A stretch of 28,752 bases of DNA, from contig JBAYBO010000009.1 of NCBI GenBank assembly GCA_041669225.1, forward strand, positions 1-28,752, in the 5' to 3' direction. This DNA is from UBA1424 sp041669225. Lineage in GTDB: Bacteria; Bacillota_I; Bacilli_A; RFN20; CAG-826. Shown piece by piece: positions 16,321 through 24,285 of the stretch (position 1 is the stretch's first letter; the number at the start of each line of letters is the position of its first letter). A program made the position numbers and the translations under genes. The notes under the pieces were generated by a model. It was given only the letters and a program-made list of their open reading frames with translations. It did not search any database and was not told where the DNA came from.

Positions 16321-18351
16321 ATGAAAGAAGCAAAACCTAGAAAATCAATATTTGGATACATTCTGCCTTACCTATTAATGGCAGTTGCAATCTTTGCCTT
16401 TGTCTGGCTCATCATTTCTATGCAGGGAAAACCCGAAGTTTGGTATTTATCAGGTAATCCTGGTGCCGGCAATGATTTAGATACAAACCTAAATAGTTAC
16501 GCCATTAGAACTGCGACAAGCAGCTCTGGTGTTCAATCGACAAAAGTATCTGGTATTTACTACGATGAAACCAAAAATACCGAAGGTTCTTTTGAAGTAA
16601 TGATTCCCAACGAATTGTTTAAGAATTCTCATACTGTTCTCGTTGGCGGCGTTGAAGAAACTCGTCTCAGCTATGCTGCGCAATTCAAGGCCGAGATTGA
16701 AGAATATCTTGCCATCCCTGAAACAGCGACGTTTAAACACAATGATGCATACTTTGTTGACACTGATGCGTTTGAGGTTAGCTGGTGGCAAAATTGGGGT
16801 CCAACGCTTTTGCTGTTAGGAGGAGTCGTCATTGTATCTTTGTTCTTTTTCTCTCGTCTTAACAATTCTGTTAATAGTTCAAACACAAAAGCAATGGACT
16901 TTAATCGTTCACGCGCTCGTCGAGAAGATAGCACCAAAATTCGCTTTAGCGATGTTGCTGGATGCGACGAAGAAAAAGCTGAAATGGTTGAAATTGTTCA
17001 GTACCTAAAAGAACCACGAAAGTTTGCTAAGTTTGGCGCAAAATTACCTAAAGGTGTTCTGCTTGTCGGCCCGCCTGGAACCGGTAAAACATTGTTAGCC
17101 AAAGCTGTCGCTGGTGAAGCTGGCGTTCCTTTTTATTCAATTTCTGGTTCCGACTTTGTCGAAATGTTCGTTGGCGTTGGTGCAGGCCGCGTCCGTGACA
17201 TGTTTCGTAAAGCCAAGCAAACCGCACCTTGCCTTGTTTTTATTGATGAACTCGATGCCGTCGGACGGCAAAGAGGCGCCGGTCTTGGCGGTGGCAACGA
17301 CGAACGCGAACAAACATTGAATCAACTTTTAGTTGAGATGGATGGTTTCGCTGATAACTCTGGTATTATTGTCATCGCTGCTACGAACCGCGAAGACGTT
17401 CTAGACCCCGCCTTGTTACGCGCTGGTCGTTTCGATCGTCAAATTACGGTTAATTTACCTGATCGCAGAGGACGCGAAGAAATCTTCAAAGTCCATGCTC
17501 GTGGCAAAACGATTGATGAGACAGTTAATTTCGAGCAACTCGCCCGCCGGACAGTCGGCTTCTCGGGAGCTGATATAGCCAATATTCTCAATGAAGCAGC
17601 AATACTTGCTGTTCGCGGTAATAGAGACAAAATTACGATTAAGGAAATTGACGAAGCGATTGACCGTCGCATCGCCGGACCGGCGAAGAGTTCACGAGCT
17701 CTCAATCCTCATGAACGTCGTGCGATTGCTTTCCACGAAGCTGGACACGCAATTATCGGTTTAAAATTAAAGCACTCAGATAAAGTTCAAAAAATTACGA
17801 TTATTCCTCGCGGAAGAACGGGCGGTCACGTTATGATGACACCTGAAGAGGACCGTTTCTTATTAACCAAGAAAGAGTTAGAAGCTCGAATTATCGGCTA
17901 TTTAGGCGGACGTTCGTCGGAAGAAATTTTCTTTGATGACATCTCAACTGGCGCTCATAACGACATCGAAGTAGCGACGCGCATCGCCCGCTTGATGGTA
18001 ACTGAATATGGCATGAGCTCGCTTGGACCAATTCAATATGAAAAGGATTCAGGCTCAGTGTTCTTGGGCCGCGATTATACTTCGACTCAGAAAAACTTCT
18101 CGACACAAATTGCTTATGAAATTGATACCGAAGTTCGTCGCATCATCGCTGATGCTCACGAAACCGCAAAAACAATTATTACCGAGCATAAGGATGACGT
18201 GATTTTGATTGCTGAAACGCTGCTCGAACGAGAAACAATTACAGCCGAAGAAATTGATCACCTCTTGAAACATCGTTCACTTCCTGAACAAGAACCGGAA
18301 ACAGTTGTCCCGGTTGTACAAGAACCAGTTGCTGAAGGGGAAAACAAATAG
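16321..18351 (+). CDS. ftsH: ATP-dependent membrane zinc metalloprotease FtsH
   Basis: 676 residues. FtsH extracts and degrades membrane and misfolded cytosolic proteins. There are two membrane segments (about 12-33 and 160-178) flanking a roughly 125-residue outside domain; then an AAA+ domain with Walker A GPPGTGKT (250-257), pore segment FVEMFVGVG (279-287), Walker B LVFIDELDA (305-313) and the arginine-rich second region of homology near 360-375. The protease domain has HEAGH (472-476) and the third zinc ligand Asp548 in GAHNDIE. The ATG has a strong AGGAGGT site. The C-terminal tail is acidic and PVV-rich, normal for the family. The stop codon is embedded in a terminator hairpin. In Bacillus hprT lies between tilS and ftsH; here it is absent. 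Confidence 0.98.
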   Translation: MKEAKPRKSIFGYILPYLLMAVAIFAFVWLIISMQGKPEVWYLSGNPGAGNDLDTNLNSYAIRTATSSSGVQSTKVSGIYYDETKNTEGSFEVMIPNELFKNSHTVLVGGVEETRLSYAAQFKAEIEEYLAIPETATFKHNDAYFVDTDAFEVSWWQNWGPTLLLLGGVVIVSLFFFSRLNNSVNSSNTKAMDFNRSRARREDSTKIRFSDVAGCDEEKAEMVEIVQYLKEPRKFAKFGAKLPKGVLLVGPPGTGKTLLAKAVAGEAGVPFYSISGSDFVEMFVGVGAGRVRDMFRKAKQTAPCLVFIDELDAVGRQRGAGLGGGNDEREQTLNQLLVEMDGFADNSGIIVIAATNREDVLDPALLRAGRFDRQITVNLPDRRGREEIFKVHARGKTIDETVNFEQLARRTVGFSGADIANILNEAAILAVRGNRDKITIKEIDEAIDRRIAGPAKSSRALNPHERRAIAFHEAGHAIIGLKLKHSDKVQKITIIPRGRTGGHVMMTPEEDRFLLTKKELEARIIGYLGGRSSEEIFFDDISTGAHNDIEVATRIARLMVTEYGMSSLGPIQYEKDSGSVFLGRDYTSTQKNFSTQIAYEIDTEVRRIIADAHETAKTIITEHKDDVILIAETLLERETITAEEIDHLLKHRSLPEQEPETVVPVVQEPVAEGENK

Positions 18352-18372
18352 GAAGGGTAACCTTCCTTTTTT
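18350..18372 (+). terminator. Terminator of ftsH, abutting dus
   Basis: AGGAAGG (18350-18356), GTAA loop, CCTTCCT (18361-18367), then a run of T to 18372. This is a textbook intrinsic terminator; its first bases are the last two of the ftsH stop codon, and its T-run ends five bases before the dus ATG. Confidence 0.88.
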
Positions 18373-18376
18373 GCAT

Positions 18377-19342
18377 ATGTGGAAGATTGCCGATTTAGAA
18401 ATTAAAACAAGAATCGTTCTTGGTCCCATGGCTGGAATCACATCCGAGGCGTATCGAATATTCATGAAACCGTTTGGGGTCGGATTAAGTTTCACCGAGA
18501 TGGTGAGCGACTGTGGACTCTTTTATGGGAACGAAAATACTTTCTCTTATTTGCCGACTAATAATACCGACCGTCCTGTGGGAATTCAATTGTTCGGCAG
18601 TAAGATAGAAAATGCGCAAAAAGCCATCGAAATTATACAAAAAGCCAATGTTTCATTTGATTTTATCGATATAAATTTTGGCTGCCCTGTTCCTAAAGTC
18701 ACTAAGACGGGAGCGGGTTCGTCTTGGCTTAAAAAGCCGCAAATGCTTGAAGAATACGTAAAACAAATCGTTGTCTTTTCCCCAAAACCGGTGACGGCAA
18801 AAATACGTTTAGGCTGGGATGAAAAATCCATTAATTTTTTAAGCGTTGTGGAGAGTTTACAAAATGCCGGCGTCGTGGCAATTACGGTTCACGCTCGAAC
18901 GACAAAACAAATGTACACCGGAAAAGCCGATTGGAAGATTTTGGAAGGCTTAAAAGAAATAATGAAGGTTCCATTAATTATCAGTGGTGACATTTTTACT
19001 CTTGATGACGCAATTTCGGCACTCAAAATTACTAATGCCGATGCCGTTATGGTCGCTCGCGGAGCAATTGGAAAGCCGCGCTTAATTGAGCAAATTAACA
19101 CTTATCTAGAAACTGGTGTTCGCCTTTCCGACGCAAAACTCAGTGAGCAAATTGAGTATTTGAAAAAGTATGCTGACCTTTTGATTGCAGAAAAGGGCGA
19201 AAATCAGGCAATGATGATTTTAAGAGGCATTGCTCCTCGTTTTTTTAATGGTTACCCCGGTATGAAGGGACTTAAAAACGTTCTTTCCACGAATCTAACA
19301 ATGAGAGCCGACTTAGACAATATTTTAAATGGAATTAAGTAA
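18377..19342 (+). CDS. dusB: tRNA-dihydrouridine synthase, DusB family
   Basis: 321 residues. Dus enzymes reduce uridines in the tRNA D-loop with FMN and NADPH. The start MWKIADLEIKTRIVLGPMAGIT matches the family N-terminus (phosphate-binding PMAG). FDFIDINFGCPVPKV carries the catalytic cysteine, with K-x-G-x-G-SSWL after it; VAITVHARTTKQMYTGKADW, IISGDI and MVARGAIG are the other barrel motifs. An upstream TTG at 18305 lies inside ftsH and is rejected. No Shine-Dalgarno is visible except AGGAAGG at 18350, which is locked in the terminator stem and too far away. Its mRNA must arise by read-through or from a promoter inside ftsH. The gene stands between ftsH and lysS, as in many Bacilli. Confidence 0.94.
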   Translation: MWKIADLEIKTRIVLGPMAGITSEAYRIFMKPFGVGLSFTEMVSDCGLFYGNENTFSYLPTNNTDRPVGIQLFGSKIENAQKAIEIIQKANVSFDFIDINFGCPVPKVTKTGAGSSWLKKPQMLEEYVKQIVVFSPKPVTAKIRLGWDEKSINFLSVVESLQNAGVVAITVHARTTKQMYTGKADWKILEGLKEIMKVPLIISGDIFTLDDAISALKITNADAVMVARGAIGKPRLIEQINTYLETGVRLSDAKLSEQIEYLKKYADLLIAEKGENQAMMILRGIAPRFFNGYPGMKGLKNVLSTNLTMRADLDNILNGIK

Positions 19343-19355
19343 TCCATTGTTCGTT

Positions 19356-19392
19356 TTGAAAATGAAAGAGTAAATGATATGCTTATATAAGC
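19356..19392 (+). promoter_or_regulatory. lysS promoter with adjacent palindrome
   Basis: The -35 TTGAAA (19356-19361), a 16-base spacer and the extended -10 TG-A-TATGCT (19375-19383). A perfect 12-base palindrome GCTTATATAAGC (19381-19392) overlaps the -10 and probable start, which might be an operator. No T-box specifier or antiterminator is present before lysS. Confidence 0.6.
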
Positions 19393-19407
19393 AAAAGAGG
19401 AAACACT

Positions 19408-20892
19408 ATGATAGATGAGACATTAACAGATCAAGAACAAGTTCGCCGTGAGAAACTCGAAAAATACCGCGAGTTAGGAGTGGATCCCTTTGGTCAAAAA
19501 TATGAAAAAAGCCATGACGTTTCAGAAATCATCGAACTCGTTAAAGGCAAAAATAATGAAGAATTAGAAGTTTTAAATTTACGTGTTAAAGTAGCCGGTC
19601 GAATTATGGCTATTCGTCGAATGGGCAAGGCGTCTTTTGTCAATATTAAAGATCGTAGTGGCTCGATTCAGGGCTATATCGGCATTGATGTTGTTGGCGA
19701 AAAAACATACGAAGTATTTCGCCTAGCTGATTTAGGTGATATCGTCGGTCTTTCTGGTCGCATTATGCTGACTCGTACCGGAGAAATAACGGTTCGCGTT
19801 GAAGAATATACACATTTGGCCAAAGCCCTTCGTCCTCTCCCTGAAAAATTTCATGGTTTGACTGATGTTGAAGAAAGATATCGCCGTCGCTATGTTGATT
19901 TAATTGTTAATGATGAATCACGGCGCATCGCTTTATTAAGACCACGCATTATAAGGGCGATACAAAATTATTTTGATAGCCAAGGCTTTGTCGAAGTGGA
20001 AACAAGCGTTCTCTCACCAATTCTTGGTGGTGCTAACGCCCGTCCGTTCGTCACACATCATAATGCCTTAGATAAAGATTTTTATCTTCGTATTGCCACG
20101 GAATTGCCACTTAAGAAATTAATGGTCGGTGGCATCGAACGCGTTTATGAAATTGGAAGACTTTTTCGCAATGAAGGCATGGACACACGTCACAACCCCG
20201 AGTTTACAACCATCGAATTGTATCAAGCCTTTGGTGATCTCCAAGATATGAGACATCTAGCCGAAAACGTCCTGAGAGAAGCCGCTCAAAAAGTTCTAAA
20301 TGCAACTCAGATTCCTTGGGGTGATAAAATCATTGATTTGGGTTCACCTTTTAGATGGGTTTCAATGGTTGAACTCGTCAAGGAAAAAACCGGCATCGAT
20401 TTTAATCAAGAGATGACGTTTGAAGAAGCTAAAGTCATCGCCAAAAATCATGATATTCATGTCGAAAAACACATGACCGGAGTCGGTCACATTATCAATG
20501 AATTCTTTGACAAATATTGTGAAGATGATTTGATTCAACCAACGTTTGTCCATTCATATCCAATCGAGATATCTCCACTTACTAAAAAAAGTTCTGATCC
20601 TCGTTTTGTCGAACGCTTTGAGCTATTTGTTAATGGCACGGAATTCGCCAATGCTTACACCGAACTTAATGATCCGGTTGACCAAAAAGAGCGGTTCTTG
20701 GCCCAACTTAAGGCTAAAGAACTCGGTGATGAAGAGGCCAACGAAATGGATACAGACTTCTTAGAAGCTCTTGAATATGGCATGCCGCCAGCCGGTGGAA
20801 TCGGCATGGGTATTGACCGCATTATTATGTTGATGGCTAATCAAACCTCGATTCGCGAAGTAATTCTCTTCCCTTGTATGAGGGATAAATAA
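19408..20892 (+). CDS. lysS: Lysine--tRNA ligase (class II)
   Basis: 494 residues, family-typical. It charges tRNA-Lys with lysine in the cytosol. The N-terminal OB-fold anticodon-binding domain (about 55-150, VAGRIMAIRRMGKASFVNIKD) is followed by the class II catalytic core: motif 1 with VEVETSVLSPILGGANARPF, motif 2 RLFRNEGMDTRHNPEFTTIE and motif 3 GGIGMGIDRI (463-472). The ATG is preceded by AGAGGA at good spacing. It has its own promoter and is followed by a possible terminator, so it is probably monocistronic. Confidence 0.98.
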   Translation: MIDETLTDQEQVRREKLEKYRELGVDPFGQKYEKSHDVSEIIELVKGKNNEELEVLNLRVKVAGRIMAIRRMGKASFVNIKDRSGSIQGYIGIDVVGEKTYEVFRLADLGDIVGLSGRIMLTRTGEITVRVEEYTHLAKALRPLPEKFHGLTDVEERYRRRYVDLIVNDESRRIALLRPRIIRAIQNYFDSQGFVEVETSVLSPILGGANARPFVTHHNALDKDFYLRIATELPLKKLMVGGIERVYEIGRLFRNEGMDTRHNPEFTTIELYQAFGDLQDMRHLAENVLREAAQKVLNATQIPWGDKIIDLGSPFRWVSMVELVKEKTGIDFNQEMTFEEAKVIAKNHDIHVEKHMTGVGHIINEFFDKYCEDDLIQPTFVHSYPIEISPLTKKSSDPRFVERFELFVNGTEFANAYTELNDPVDQKERFLAQLKAKELGDEEANEMDTDFLEALEYGMPPAGGIGMGIDRIIMLMANQTSIREVILFPCMRDK

Positions 20893-20938
20893 CAAAAATT
20901 GAATTTCCTTACTTATATATTTGCTAGGGAGGAGAGAC

Positions 20939-20975
20939 AAACGAAAAAGCGATCTAACCCAGTCGCTTGCGTTTT
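20939..20975 (+). terminator. Possible terminator after lysS
   Basis: AAACG (20939-20943) and AAGCGA (20947-20952) pair with CGTTT (20970-20974) and TCGCTT (20963-20968) to make a two-part stem with a small internal loop, followed by only four T. A near copy of the 3' arm (AGTCGCTCGC, from 20978) follows, which could compete for pairing. Confidence 0.5.
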
Positions 20976-21010
20976 GAGTCGCTCGCACCAGCGTCCGGGC
21001 GCATTAATAC

Positions 21011-21039
21011 TTTACTTTAGTTATAGTATATACTATGAT
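21011..21039 (+). promoter_or_regulatory. Probable promoter of rpsF-ssb-rpsR
   Basis: The -35 TTTACT (21011-21016), 17-base spacer and -10 TATGAT (21034-21039). A 14-base palindrome, ATAGTATATACTAT (21023-21036), overlaps the spacer and -10. The start would be near 21046, leaving a leader of about 70 bases. Confidence 0.5.
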
Positions 21040-21043
21040 TGTT

Positions 21044-21108
21044 GTGCGATATTTTCTCGCATGCTCTCTGCTACTAGTGGATAGTAGCCGAATGACCAAA
21101 TGGGAGGT
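21044..21108 (+). ncRNA. Structured rpsF leader, candidate S6:S18 autoregulatory RNA
   Basis: The leader holds a first hairpin (TGCGA 21045-21049 with TCGCA 21057-21061) and a perfect seven-base hairpin (GCTACTA 21070-21076, loop GTGGA, TAGTAGC 21082-21088). A CCG (21088-21090) comes right after the second stem, and CTCTC (21064-21068) can pair with GGGAG (21102-21106), part of the rpsF ribosome binding site. Known S6:S18-binding leaders have a hairpin with a conserved CCG bulge that mimics the 16S site. The resemblance is inferred by eye. Confidence 0.45.
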
Positions 21109-21114
21109 GTACTA

Positions 21115-21402
21115 ATGAAAAAGTACGAAATCATGTACATCTTGAAAGCTGACCTCGATGAGGCCGTCCGCCAAGATGAAATCTCCAAACTTCACGCCAT
21201 TTTAACTAAAAGTGGTGCAGAGGTTACCGAAGTTAAGGAATGGGGATTAAGAGATTTTGCCTATCCGATCAACGATTTAACGAAAGGCTATTATGTTGTT
21301 ATTAAAGTGACAGCTGATAAACCAGCCCTAGACGAATTCGGTCGCTTAGCCAGAATTGATGCCAATGTGCTTCGTCATCTAATTACAGTTGACGCAGACT
21401 GA
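21115..21402 (+). CDS. rpsF: 30S ribosomal protein bS6
   Basis: 95 residues: MKKYEIMYILKADLDEA at the N-terminus and WGLRDFAYPINDLTKGYYVVIKV in the middle are family hallmarks. bS6 pairs with bS18 on the 30S platform, and both genes are in this operon with ssb between them, the usual bacterial arrangement. The ATG at 21115 has GGGAGGTG at 21102-21109; an earlier GTG-type start at 21100 would have no site. The stop is TGA. The structured leader upstream suggests autogenous control by the S6:S18 complex. Confidence 0.97.
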   Translation: MKKYEIMYILKADLDEAVRQDEISKLHAILTKSGAEVTEVKEWGLRDFAYPINDLTKGYYVVIKVTADKPALDEFGRLARIDANVLRHLITVDAD

Positions 21403-21420
21403 GGCAAGGAGGATTAAATA

Positions 21421-21846
21421 ATGATTAATCGAGTTGTTTTAGTCGGTCGCTTAACTCGCGATCCCGAACTACGGAGGACAGCGAACGAAACTGCCGTCGC
21501 ATCCTTCACTATTGCCGTTGACAATTGGGGCAAAGGACCCGATGGTCAAAAAACCGCCAGCTTCATTAATTGCACGGTTTGGGGCGCCGCCGCTGATAAT
21601 ACCGCCAAATATACTCGCAAGGGTTCATTAATCGGTGTCGAAGGCCGCCTTAATCAAAGAAATTATGATCGCCGCGATGGTACCAAAGCTTCTATTATTG
21701 AAGTCGTCTGTGATTCTGTCCAGTTCCTCGAACCAAAAGGCGAACCACGCCCTGAAGAGGCGGGATATACTCCGGACGAACAGCCAGTTGAAGACAGCAA
21801 AAATTTAGACGCCATCAACATTGTTGATGACGACTTACCATTCTAG
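21421..21846 (+). CDS. ssb: Single-stranded DNA-binding protein
   Basis: 141 residues. The N-terminal OB fold (about 1-105) begins INRVVLVGRLTRDPELRRT and includes FINCTVWGAAADNTAKYTRKGSLI. A short acidic linker leads to the tail DDDLPF, the conserved peptide that recruits replication and repair partners. It forms tetramers that coat single-stranded DNA. The ATG has AAGGAGG eight bases upstream, and the gene sits 18 bases after rpsF and 12 before rpsR. It is co-transcribed with the two ribosomal genes, as in B. subtilis. Confidence 0.97.
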   Translation: MINRVVLVGRLTRDPELRRTANETAVASFTIAVDNWGKGPDGQKTASFINCTVWGAAADNTAKYTRKGSLIGVEGRLNQRNYDRRDGTKASIIEVVCDSVQFLEPKGEPRPEEAGYTPDEQPVEDSKNLDAINIVDDDLPF

Positions 21847-21858
21847 AAAGGACACACA

Positions 21859-22086
21859 ATGGGTTACAAAAAAGTTAGACCTCGTAAAAAGGTTTGCTAT
21901 TTTACGAAAAATAAAATCACACGCATCGATTATAAAGATGTTGAACTTCTCCAAAGATTTATCACGCCTAACGGCAAAATCTCGCCCCGCCGCTCAACCG
22001 GCACGGCGGCCAGATATCAAAGAGAACTCGCCAAAGCCATCAAAAACGCACGTTTCATGGCCCTTCTCCCTTACGTAATCGACTAA
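21859..22086 (+). CDS. rpsR: 30S ribosomal protein bS18
   Basis: 75 residues: RKKVCYFTKNKITRIDYKDVELL followed by FITPNGKISPRRSTGTAARYQRELAKAIKNARFMALLPY, the conserved bS18 core with its rRNA-binding basic segment. Of the Cys cluster found in zinc-binding variants only one Cys is present (residue 13), so it is of the zinc-free type. AAAGGA precedes the ATG. It completes the rpsF-ssb-rpsR operon, and a terminator follows at once. Confidence 0.97.
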   Translation: MGYKKVRPRKKVCYFTKNKITRIDYKDVELLQRFITPNGKISPRRSTGTAARYQRELAKAIKNARFMALLPYVID

Positions 22087-22089
22087 GAA

Positions 22090-22121
22090 AAACAGAGCTC
22101 CTCACTGGGGCTCTTTTCTTA
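22090..22121 (+). terminator. Terminator of the rpsF-ssb-rpsR operon
   Basis: AGAGCTCC (22094-22101) pairs with GGGGCTCT (22107-22114), one G-T pair, around a five-base loop, followed by a T-rich run. Confidence 0.85.
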
Positions 22122-22138
22122 TGCCCTTGTACGTGAAT

Positions 22139-22180
22139 AAGCCATTACCGCATTTATGCGTTGAGGCTTTATAGCAAGCC
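22139..22180 (+). other. Element with two alternative pairings upstream of gdpP
   Basis: GGCTT (22165-22169) can pair with AAGCC at 22139-22143, enclosing a CGCAT-TT-ATGCG hairpin (22149-22160), or with a second AAGCC at 22176-22180. It lies between the rpsR terminator and the gdpP promoter, so it would be transcribed only by read-through or from an unseen upstream start. Confidence 0.35.
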
Positions 22181-22230
22181 AAGTCAAGAAATGTCTAATA
22201 TTACTTTCTCCTTTTTTACTATTAGATATT

Positions 22231-22239
22231 TGTTATAAT
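22231..22239 (+). promoter_or_regulatory. Extended -10 promoter of gdpP-rlmH
   Basis: TG-T-TATAAT, a perfect extended -10 box, 20 bases before the gdpP ATG; no clear -35 is seen, which this promoter class tolerates. Transcription would start near 22246. Confidence 0.65.
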
Positions 22240-22259
22240 TAAAGACAGCCGAGGGAAAC

Positions 22260-24284
22260 ATGACTAAAGAACTTAAAAAAATGAAAATTCGCGCTTTGTT
22301 TATTGTAGCGTTCGAATTAATAAGTGCCACTGCGTTAGCCGTTTTCTATTTTTATAATTTCTTTGGTTTCGGTGATATTTTTATTATCGAATATCTTTTC
22401 GCCACTTTAGCGGGTTTTGTCGTCATCAATGTTCTCTTTATTTGGGTGATGCTACTTAGACTTTCTAAAATTCGCAAAAAGAATGATCTCAAAGCTGCCG
22501 AATTAATTGGCAACGATGTTCAGGAAGCTTATAAGTTTGGCATGATTGGTCTTGTTGTCGTTGATGAAAGTGACATTGTTTTGTGGACCAACGATCTTTT
22601 CCAGGAAAGACAAATCGATATTCTTGATGTAAATATATTGGAATGGCAGCCAAACCTTCGTGATTTGCATGATGCAAGTCCCGATGTGGTGGTAAAAATC
22701 GAAGTCAACTCCCGGAACTATGATGTTAAATACTTAAGTGATGCCGGTCTTTATATCTTTAAAGATATGACTGAATACGAATCTATTTTTGAGTATTCTC
22801 GCGAGCAAGCTCCAGTTCTGGGTATTATCATGCTTGATAATTATTCCGATGTCGCCGGTAATCTCGATGACGCGAACGATGTTATTTCCAAGGTTAAAAA
22901 CCTCATTTTCGATTATGCGAAAGAATATGGCGTCTTATTAAGGCGTTATCGCAACGATGCCTATTTTGCCCTCTGCAATTACACATCTTTAATGCGAATG
23001 AAAAAGGATCGTTTTTCGCTTTTAGAAAAAGTTCGCGAATTAGGCGCCAAAGAAGAAACGCCACCGACTTTGTCGATTGGGCTTGCTCACGATTTTCCTG
23101 ACGTGATTAAACTTAACGAAATGGCCGGCAATGCGATTGATATTGCAATGTCTCGAGGAGGCGACCAAGTTGTCGTTTCCAAATATGGCGATGAACTCAT
23201 TTTCTTCGGCGGTAAAAGTGAGGCTCAAGAAAAGCGCAATAAAGTTAAAGTCCGTGTTATGGCCGACTCTGTTTTATCTTTGATAAAAAACTCAAGCAAC
23301 GTCATCATCATGGGTCACACCGCCATGGACATGGATGCCCTTGGGGCATGTCTTGGTATGAGAGCGATATGCGAATACTGCAACAAGTCATCTCACATTG
23401 TTTATGATCCAAAGCTTTTAGAACGAAAAACAAAGTTCGCTTTAACTGGAGCGTTCTCCCGTGAAGAATTGGCCCGCATTACTATTTCTCCGAGCGACAG
23501 CGTTGATAAAGTTCGTTCAAACACTCTTGTCATCGTCTGCGACGTTCATCGCCCTAGTTTGACGATGGCGCCAAAATTATTAGAAAAAGCTACCAAGGTA
23601 ATGGTTATCGACCATCATCGCCGGGCTGAAGAATTTATTGAATCACCAGTCTTTAGTTATGTTGAGCCAAGCGCCTCTTCAACGTCCGAATTGGTCACCG
23701 AATTAATTCGCTACTCTTCCGCGAACCCGCGCATTGAAATTACGCCGACATATGCCACGATTATGCTTTCTGGTATCTTTCTTGACACTAATTATTTCAA
23801 ATCGAAAAACACCGGCATCCGTACTTTTGAAGCTTCGATGGTGTTAAAAGAATATGGGGCCGACAACTCGGTTGCCGATGACTATTTAAAAGACGAATTC
23901 GAAGAATATTCACTTGTTACCAAGATTATATCAACCCTCAAAACACCACACTATGGCGTTGTTTACTGTGTTGCTGAAGAGGGTGAACTCATTGAACAAG
24001 CAACGCTTGCCAAGGTCGCCAATCAATGTATGCAGATGAAAGGCGTTAATGCCGCCTTTGTCATTGGCAATACCGACGAAAAAGAAACACGACTTTCCGC
24101 TCGTAGTGATGGAACAATTAATGTCCAAATGCTCGCTGAAAAAATGTTTGGCGGTGGACACTTTACTTCCGCCGGCGTGATTTTCAAAAACGGAACAATC
24201 AAAAAAGCTGAAGAGAAATTACTCGAAGTGCTCAATGAATATTTAAACGACGCTCGTTCGCAAGAGCAGAAGGCGAGGTCATAA
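22260..24284 (+). CDS. gdpP: Cyclic-di-AMP phosphodiesterase GdpP
   Basis: 674 residues. Two N-terminal membrane helices (about 11-34 and 43-68), a small PAS-like domain (about 85-170), a degenerate GGDEF domain in which the active motif is replaced (RRYRNDAYFAL near 228), then DHH and DHHA1 domains. Metal and catalytic residues are present: H353, D357 and D359 in GHTAMDMD, D428 in CDVH, DHH at 451-453, D509, and GGGHFTSAG at 631-639. GdpP hydrolyses c-di-AMP and so influences potassium and wall homeostasis. GAGGG precedes the ATG. It leads an operon with rplI one base after its stop, the same pairing as yybT-rplI-dnaC in Bacillus. A c-di-AMP synthase is not in the window. Confidence 0.96.
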   Translation: MTKELKKMKIRALFIVAFELISATALAVFYFYNFFGFGDIFIIEYLFATLAGFVVINVLFIWVMLLRLSKIRKKNDLKAAELIGNDVQEAYKFGMIGLVVVDESDIVLWTNDLFQERQIDILDVNILEWQPNLRDLHDASPDVVVKIEVNSRNYDVKYLSDAGLYIFKDMTEYESIFEYSREQAPVLGIIMLDNYSDVAGNLDDANDVISKVKNLIFDYAKEYGVLLRRYRNDAYFALCNYTSLMRMKKDRFSLLEKVRELGAKEETPPTLSIGLAHDFPDVIKLNEMAGNAIDIAMSRGGDQVVVSKYGDELIFFGGKSEAQEKRNKVKVRVMADSVLSLIKNSSNVIIMGHTAMDMDALGACLGMRAICEYCNKSSHIVYDPKLLERKTKFALTGAFSREELARITISPSDSVDKVRSNTLVIVCDVHRPSLTMAPKLLEKATKVMVIDHHRRAEEFIESPVFSYVEPSASSTSELVTELIRYSSANPRIEITPTYATIMLSGIFLDTNYFKSKNTGIRTFEASMVLKEYGADNSVADDYLKDEFEEYSLVTKIISTLKTPHYGVVYCVAEEGELIEQATLAKVANQCMQMKGVNAAFVIGNTDEKETRLSARSDGTINVQMLAEKMFGGGHFTSAGVIFKNGTIKKAEEKLLEVLNEYLNDARSQEQKARS

Positions 24285-24285
24285 A

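Noticed and set aside
18305..18376. Longer N-terminus for dus from a TTG
   Set aside because: It would be translated from ftsH codons and through the terminator stem; family homology begins at MWKIADLE.
19343..19407. T-box riboswitch before lysS
   Set aside because: Only 65 bases, no antiterminator T-box sequence and no specifier stem; a normal promoter explains it.
20899..21084. 61-residue frame between lysS and rpsF
   Set aside because: No ATG with a binding site; crosses the terminator, promoter and leader hairpins and resembles no known protein.
20939..21114. tRNA or other classical RNA gene in the lysS-rpsF gap
   Set aside because: No cloverleaf, no TTC-type T-arm and no CCA end; short hairpins only.
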